DNA of 56,863 nt from Pseudoalteromonas fuliginea (GTDB taxonomy: Bacteria > Pseudomonadota > Gammaproteobacteria > Enterobacterales > Alteromonadaceae), in NCBI RefSeq assembly GCF_000690055.1, contig NZ_JJNZ01000069.1, positions 1 through 56,863 of the forward strand, written 5' to 3'. The notes under the pieces were generated by a model, which was given only the letters and a program-made list of their open reading frames with translations, was not told the DNA's origin and searched no databases. Position numbers and translations under genes: made by a program. Below are positions 52,615 through 56,863 of this stretch, in pieces. How positions within the stretch are numbered: the first letter of the stretch is position 1; each line of letters starts with the position of its first letter.

Positions 52615-53016
52615 ATGGCTCATGTTTCAGTAAAAAAATACAGTCAAGTTCGTGTAAGTAATATTGCCGAAATGACCCCGTACGAACAAATAAATCTTAT
52701 TTTCAGTAATATTATTGGTCGTTTAGCAGCTACAAAAGGATTTATTGAGCGAAAAGAGATTGAAAAAAAGGGCGAGAATATATCAGCCTGCGTTTTGTTA
52801 TTCGGCGCGCTGCAAGATGCACTTAATTTAGAAGTAGAACAAGACCCTAGTATTTCTAACAACTTATTGGCACTTTACGATTATTGCCAACGCACATTAA
52901 CCAAAGCCAATTTAAATAATGATGTTGACGCGGTATTAGAGGTGTCTAACATTGTAAAAGAAATAAAAGAAGGCTGGGATAATATTCCTGTTGATCAACG
53001 TGTTTCTGCGGTTTAG
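52615..53016 (+). CDS. fliS: Flagellin export chaperone FliS
   Basis: FliS binds the flagellin C-terminus and brings it to FlhA. The 133 residues form a helical bundle with the family features KKYSQVRVSNIAEMTPYEQINLIFSNIIGRLAATKGFIERKEI and LYDYCQRTLTKANLNNDVDAVLEVSNIVKEIKEGWDNI. AGGA lies about nine bases before the ATG. It is on the plus strand, opposite to fliD, flaG, flagellin and flrA, and has its own tandem promoters. Confidence 0.95.
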   Translation: MAHVSVKKYSQVRVSNIAEMTPYEQINLIFSNIIGRLAATKGFIERKEIEKKGENISACVLLFGALQDALNLEVEQDPSISNNLLALYDYCQRTLTKANLNNDVDAVLEVSNIVKEIKEGWDNIPVDQRVSAV

Positions 53017-53024
53017 CTTATATT

Positions 53025-53339
53025 ATGAATGCGAGTAATGCTTCAGAGCAGCTAACAACAAATCAAGCAGAACATATAAAAATACTGCTTAAGGAAATTG
53101 AATCGTTAGTGAACGATAATAATGCCGATGAAGCTCAACCCATTTTAAAAACCTTAAATACAGATTTAAAAAAATGGTGTGAAAGTAATAACAGCCCTAA
53201 TGCAGAGCAATTACAGTCAATTCAAATTACAATTAATTCCATTTTAGCTAAAGCTAACATAGCTAAAAGTGAATCATCTAAAGCAATTATTAAGTATAAA
53301 AAGTCAGGAAGGGCTATTAAGGCTTATAAAGCGACTTAG
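53025..53339 (+). CDS. Small helical protein, probable FliT/FlaI-type flagellar chaperone
   Basis: This 104-residue, predicted all-helical and strongly charged protein starts eight bases after fliS and is cotranscribed with it. Sequence features are EHIKILLKEIESLVNDNNADEAQPILKTLNTDLKKWCE and a basic C-terminus (SKAIIKYKKSGRAIKAYKAT). No motif is decisive. Size, helical make-up and position beside fliS match FliT or Vibrio FlaI, which bind the FliD cap protein. The assignment is by context only. Confidence 0.65.
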   Translation: MNASNASEQLTTNQAEHIKILLKEIESLVNDNNADEAQPILKTLNTDLKKWCESNNSPNAEQLQSIQITINSILAKANIAKSESSKAIIKYKKSGRAIKAYKAT

Positions 53340-53387
53340 TAAGTAAATTAAATAACTTTATTCAATACTCTATATATTACACGTAAT

Positions 53388-53553
53388 TTATACCAATCAG
53401 CTTAATTAAGTGAGCTATTTTGAGGAAAGAAAACCTTGTCGATAACTGGGCAAAAATTTCGTTATTTAGTTGTTCTATATCAGAAATTTTTAACACAGTT
53501 AGCGCCAAGTTTAAGCCCTCAAATTTATCGAGTTTTATTGCAGATTGGTATTA
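53388..53553. mobile_element. MITE-like element with short terminal inverted repeats
   Basis: The left end TTATACCAATCAGCTTAATT and the right end GCAGATTGGTATTA are imperfect inverted repeats (ATACCAATC plus GC, about 12 of 13 bases). They enclose ~165 bases with no coding capacity. A second right-end-like copy, GCAGATTAGTATAAG, occurs at about 53620-53635, so the element may extend there. It is non-autonomous, with no transposase present. Confidence 0.5.
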
Positions 53554-53657
53554 GCGCTGAAAATAGCTGCCCGAGATAGATTTATTGTCCAGAGTTTAGG
53601 TTAAATAGACCCCATATAAGCAGATTAGTATAAGTATTATCTCAGATAAATATTACA

Positions 53658-53699
53658 CAATAAAAAACCGCTAAGTTTAAACTTAGCGGTTTTTTATTG
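53658..53699. terminator. 42-base perfect palindrome, bidirectional terminator
   Basis: Two 21-base arms meet at TTT/AAA. The core ACCGCTAAG/CTTAGCGGT is followed by T-runs on each strand. It lies between the converging FliT-like and fliD genes. Confidence 0.93.
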
Positions 53700-53729
53700 A
53701 TCACGTTTAGTAAAGCTTTTACTAAAGGA

Positions 53730-55172
53730 TTAATTTGATTGTCTAACTACACCTGGCATATTTTCTAATTGAGCTTGAACATAACTACTGGTGTTATTAA
53801 GGCTTGCAACTAATAAATCCATTGCGTTATATTGAGCATATAGTCGAGACGATAACGATTCCATTTTACTTGTTAAACTCTCTCGCTGATCATCTAAATC
53901 ATCTAGTTGATTTGTTTTACTATCGATTCTGTTTTGAATAATTCCGTCAGAATCTGTATAGAAACTCATTAACTCATCAAACGACTGTGCAAAACCACCA
54001 TCATCATCGTTACTGCCAACAAAAAACTGCTGCACAGAACCTACATCTGCATTAATTTGGTCACTTAAGGTATCACTATCTAAACTAAGCACACCATATC
54101 GGTCTGTTGTTACACCTAGTTGTGAAAGTGACAGCGAATTACCTTCTACATTAACTGAATTTGTTATTGTATCTCTTAGTTTAGACATGACTCCACGTAA
54201 TAAGGAATCTCCCGCCATTACACCTACGCCATCTTCGCCAGATGCACCTAAAGTGTTACTAAGTTCTAGCAACTCATTGTAGCTTGCAATAAAACCGCTT
54301 AAACCACTTTTAATATTATTATTATTTTCAGTGACCGATATGTCACTTATGTCACCACTATCCGCGGCATCATGCAGTTTTTTAGCGGTAATATCGACAC
54401 CATCAATCACATTACTAAACTCGTTAGTACTGCTAGATACAACCAACGTGCCATCAATGGTGATTTGTGCATTCTGCGCAGCGTTTACTTCAGTTAAGTT
54501 AGTTGTATGATTTAGGGGGTCTGCATCTGTTACATCATAGGCTAATCGAGATAATCCACCTGTATCTGTATTATTACCATCACTGTCTTGTACAGTGATT
54601 TTAATCGCGTTTTCTTCACCGGTCTCTTTACTTGTGAGCACTAGGTGCTGACCTAAATCACTTGTTACTATCGTTGCAACAACTGAGTCATTACTATCAT
54701 TGCCAGTAAAAGGCCCGTTATTAATTTGGTCTCGTAAGTCTTCTAAAGTATTGGTAGCCGATAAAACAGTGGAGAAACTATTATCACCAGAGCCTATCGT
54801 AATTACACCTGCCCCTATTGCCTCATCTGAAGTAAATGCGCTTGATGATAACTTATGAGCCTGCGCTAATGCATCCACTTTTACGTTATAACTGCCTGGT
54901 TGTGCGTCTTCATCTGCACTTATTGATATAAAATCATCAGTGCCTGATGTACTACGTTGCTGATATTTGTCACTATCACCAAGGGCTTCCATTGAGGTTT
55001 GCACTTTTTCAAGCGCTGACTTTAACGCCCCAACGGCTGAAATATCAGTTGTTAAACTAGCTTCTTTAGTATTTAAACGGGCTTCAGCTGGTGCTTGTTC
55101 TGAATTTACTAATGCATCAACAATATCTGATACAGCTAAACCAGAGCCTAAGCCATTAAACGAAATAGACAT
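53730..55172 (-). CDS. fliD: Flagellar filament cap protein FliD
   Basis: FliD caps the filament and folds incoming flagellin. The 480 residues have a conserved N-terminus (SISFNGLGSGLAVSDIVDALVNSEQAPAEARL) that forms the coiled D0 segment. A variable middle (~120-290) includes a FliD hook-like motif DGTLVVSSSTNEFSNVIDGVDITAKKL. The C-terminal heptad region (IQNRIDSKTNQLDDLDDQRESLTSKMESLSSRLYAQYNAMDLLVASLNNTSSYVQAQLE) is characteristic. flaG lies 48 bases upstream. Confidence 0.96.
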   Translation of the reverse strand: MSISFNGLGSGLAVSDIVDALVNSEQAPAEARLNTKEASLTTDISAVGALKSALEKVQTSMEALGDSDKYQQRSTSGTDDFISISADEDAQPGSYNVKVDALAQAHKLSSSAFTSDEAIGAGVITIGSGDNSFSTVLSATNTLEDLRDQINNGPFTGNDSNDSVVATIVTSDLGQHLVLTSKETGEENAIKITVQDSDGNNTDTGGLSRLAYDVTDADPLNHTTNLTEVNAAQNAQITIDGTLVVSSSTNEFSNVIDGVDITAKKLHDAADSGDISDISVTENNNNIKSGLSGFIASYNELLELSNTLGASGEDGVGVMAGDSLLRGVMSKLRDTITNSVNVEGNSLSLSQLGVTTDRYGVLSLDSDTLSDQINADVGSVQQFFVGSNDDDGGFAQSFDELMSFYTDSDGIIQNRIDSKTNQLDDLDDQRESLTSKMESLSSRLYAQYNAMDLLVASLNNTSSYVQAQLENMPGVVRQSN

Positions 55173-55220
55173 ACTTCACCTCTTTAAATACTTAAAAAAC
55201 AAACTAATTTAATATTGATA

Positions 55221-55643
55221 CTAAACCGTTTGATCAATCAAAATACCTGCCGATTCAGACAGCTTAGACACTAAGCTTAATACTTCCTCCGAAGGATATT
55301 GCTTAATTACTTCTCCACTGTTTTTGTCGAGCACTTTAATTACATCACGTCCTGAATCTTCATCTACTTTAAATTGCAGACTGCGATTCATTTCTCCCAT
55401 AAAGTCCTGCAATTGTTGCGCCATTTCTTCTAGTTGCTCACGTTCTAAAGGCTGTTGTTTATCTTCAGCCTCTTTTTCATACATTTTCTGCTGCAATTGC
55501 TGCTGGGTCTGTGTATCTACTTGCTTTACATCATCAATAGCACGTTCAGTTAAATTACTAGCAGTGTTACCTGCTTGCTTTACATCACTCGCTGTAGTTG
55601 AAACTGGCAACATCGTTTCCGAGCTTGAAGTTATGGTGTTCAT
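55221..55643 (-). CDS. flaG: Flagellar protein FlaG
   Basis: FlaG affects filament length and sits between flagellin and fliD in polar flagellates. The 140 residues from the ATG at 55643 have a Gln/Glu-rich middle (QQLQQKMYEKEAEDKQQPLEREQLEEMAQQLQDFM) and the FlaG domain LQFKVDEDSGRDVIKVLDKNSGEVIKQYPSEEVLSLVSKL. I chose this start because AGGAGGTGAT, a near-perfect ribosome site, directly precedes it. The longer frame to 55664 would start inside the untranslated leader. I found no clear sigma-54 or sigma-28 site upstream. Confidence 0.93.
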   Translation of the reverse strand: MNTITSSSETMLPVSTTASDVKQAGNTASNLTERAIDDVKQVDTQTQQQLQQKMYEKEAEDKQQPLEREQLEEMAQQLQDFMGEMNRSLQFKVDEDSGRDVIKVLDKNSGEVIKQYPSEEVLSLVSKLSESAGILIDQTV

Positions 55644-55696
55644 ATCACCTCCTGCATTACGCATATGATTGGTACTAATTGTAGCTTTAAACTACA

Positions 55697-55725
55697 AAAG
55701 GAGATAGCTAAAGCCATCTCCTTTT
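55697..55725 (-). terminator. Terminator downstream of the flagellin gene
   Basis: On the minus strand AAAAGGAGATGGC and GCTATCTCCTTTT pair (one G-U) around a TTTA loop, ending in a T-run. It lies about 60 bases past the flagellin stop codon. Confidence 0.85.
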
Positions 55726-55787
55726 TAATTACTAATACTGACTTTTTGTATTAGTTAGCCAACAACCTAGCCGCTACTATTAGCTTA

Positions 55788-56863
55788 TTAACCTAGTAGG
55801 CTAAGCGCTGTTTGCGGTAACTGATTCGCTTGCGACAAGATTGATGTACCTGCTTGTTGCAATATTTGGTTTTTCGTCATCTCTGCTGTTTCTGTTGCGA
55901 AGTCAGTATCTTGAATTCGGCTACGTGATGCAGACACGTTCTCTGATATATTCGCTAAGTTACTTATTGTGTGGTCAAAACGATTTTGCACCGCACCTAA
56001 GCTCGCTCGTTGTGAGTCGATGTTTGCAATCGCGTTATCAATAATTGCTAACGCATCTTGCGAGCCTTTCTGGCTTGTAATATCAACATCAGCAACATCA
56101 TTTAGCTTACTTGTTACATCAGTTGTACCGGCGGCTAAAGACGCATCACTTGCTTGAGCACTAAATGTCTCTGAAGAATTCAACTGAACAGCACCTGATA
56201 CTCTCGTTGCACCAGCGGCTGTATTTAATGTTACCGCTGTACCAGCAGCCCCATCATAACCTTCTGGAGTAACATCAAGTTCAACTGTAGGTGTACCGGC
56301 ACTGTCTGTTAAATCTGCAAATGTAATATCTGCACCATTATTGTTCGATACAGAAAGAGCACCATTTTCGATCGTTGCAGTTACACCATGCTCGTCTGTT
56401 GCACTGTTGATAGCTTCTGCTAATGCTTGCTCATCACCTGATTTAGAACCTGTAGCAACAAATGATAACTTCTCACCATTAAGTTCAAAACTTACAGATT
56501 CATCTGCAGCAGCTAGCGCAGAAAGAGATAAGCCAGCTTCAGTTCTTGCTTGAGCTGTAACACCTGTAGAGCTCGTTACACTGTTAATTGCAGCAGCTGC
56601 ATCTTCTGCGCTAGCGCCTGCAGCAATAGTAACTTGAGCGTCATTACGTCCAGAGATATCATATGTACCGCCTGCAACAGCACTTGTTGCTAGTGTTGCT
56701 GTAGCAGCTGCAGCTTGACCAAAACCATCTGCTGCTGCTGATTGTAGATTAACTTGGTTAGAACCAATTTTTTCTGCCGCTACACTAGACAGTGATACGT
56801 TAATTGTTTCGTTTGCATTTGAACCAATTTGGAATGATTTTGAACCGAAGCTGCCGTTCAATA
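55788..56863 (-). CDS. Flagellin, C-terminal part (start outside window)
   Basis: This is a filament subunit. 358 codons are visible, and the frame runs to the window end with Leu-rich sequence (LNGSFGSKSFQIGSNANETINV), so the apparent TTG start at 56861 is only an internal codon. The conserved C-terminal D0/D1 domain is clear: ALAIIDNAIANIDSQRASLGAVQNRFDHTISNLANISENVSASRSRIQDTDFATETAEMTKNQILQQAGTSILSQANQLPQTALSLLG. The Ala/Ser/Thr/Gly-rich middle (~40-255) is the variable surface region. Whether other flagellin copies follow cannot be seen. Confidence 0.95.
   Translation of the reverse strand, partial: LNGSFGSKSFQIGSNANETINVSLSSVAAEKIGSNQVNLQSAAADGFGQAAAATATLATSAVAGGTYDISGRNDAQVTIAAGASAEDAAAAINSVTSSTGVTAQARTEAGLSLSALAAADESVSFELNGEKLSFVATGSKSGDEQALAEAINSATDEHGVTATIENGALSVSNNNGADITFADLTDSAGTPTVELDVTPEGYDGAAGTAVTLNTAAGATRVSGAVQLNSSETFSAQASDASLAAGTTDVTSKLNDVADVDITSQKGSQDALAIIDNAIANIDSQRASLGAVQNRFDHTISNLANISENVSASRSRIQDTDFATETAEMTKNQILQQAGTSILSQANQLPQTALSLLG

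Noticed and set aside
55644..55787. Sigma-54 or sigma-28 promoter for flaG-fliD
   Set aside because: No GG-N10-GC or GCCGATAA-like element with correct spacing was found. The promoter may be of another type or lie within the flagellin gene.
1..56863. CRISPR array, tRNA, rRNA, prophage or toxin-antitoxin genes
   Set aside because: No regularly spaced repeats, cloverleaf-like genes, integrase or phage structural genes were seen on either strand.

Overview
ORGANISM. The window looks like chromosome of a marine gammaproteobacterium of the Alteromonadales, most likely Pseudoalteromonas or a close relative. This is inferred from AT-rich DNA, the fadR/nhaB-dsbB order, a polar-flagellum cluster with FlrABC, FlhF/FlhG and MotCD-type genes, ParC/ParP-type array-positioning genes, and a System I cytochrome c maturation (ccm) operon next to the chemotaxis genes. 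The last arrangement is also known from Pseudomonas, Shewanella and Vibrio. No rRNA, tRNA, CRISPR array, prophage or insertion sequence was seen. LAYOUT 1-17060. The 3' end of a TonB-dependent receptor gene opens the window, with an apparent frameshift near base 33. It is followed by a 2-Cys peroxiredoxin, fadR divergent from nhaB-dsbB plus a small membrane protein, a ComEA-like helix-hairpin-helix protein, yebG under a perfect LexA box, putP, and a degenerate EAL-HDOD protein. Next come mlaA and the complete ccmABCDEFGHI operon, which lies on the minus strand and ends in mlaA. LAYOUT 17153-49860. A divergent plus-strand pair, a FliK-like gene and a small FlhB C-terminal-domain homologue, sits between ccm and the motility block. 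The motility block runs on the minus strand (listed left to right; transcription is right to left): DUF2802, cheW, parP-like, parC-like, motD, motC, cheB, cheA, cheZ, cheY, fliA, flhG, flhF, flhA, flhB, fliR, Q, P, O, N, M, L, K, J, I, H, G, F, E, then flrC and flrB. LAYOUT 49861-56863. The flrA-flrB junction is interrupted by a plus-strand tag gene (3-methyladenine glycosylase) and two copies of a ~100-bp repeat. Beyond flrA, fliS and a small FliT-like gene point opposite to the rest of the cluster. Then come a MITE-like element, a 42-bp palindromic terminator, fliD, flaG and the 3' part of a flagellin gene cut by the window end. REGULATION. Sigma-54 promoters with the required GG-N10-GC spacing can be read before flhA, fliK, fliE, flrB and fliS. 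A near-consensus FliA (sigma-28) promoter lies just upstream of the fliS sigma-54 promoter. This fits a hierarchy in which FlrA with sigma-54 turns on flrBC and other early genes, FlrC activates later sigma-54 operons, and FliA turns on late genes. WHAT STANDS OUT. The most interesting points are the tandem sigma-28/sigma-54 promoter pair at the inverted fliS-fliT segment, three near-identical 16-residue motifs in the CheA linker of a ParC/ParP-encoding system, the FliK-like/FlhB-C pair lacking the NPTH cleavage motif, and the repeat-flanked tag gene inside the flagellar regulatory genes. I did not find a wholly new system. Most of the window is a conserved core region with local rearrangements.
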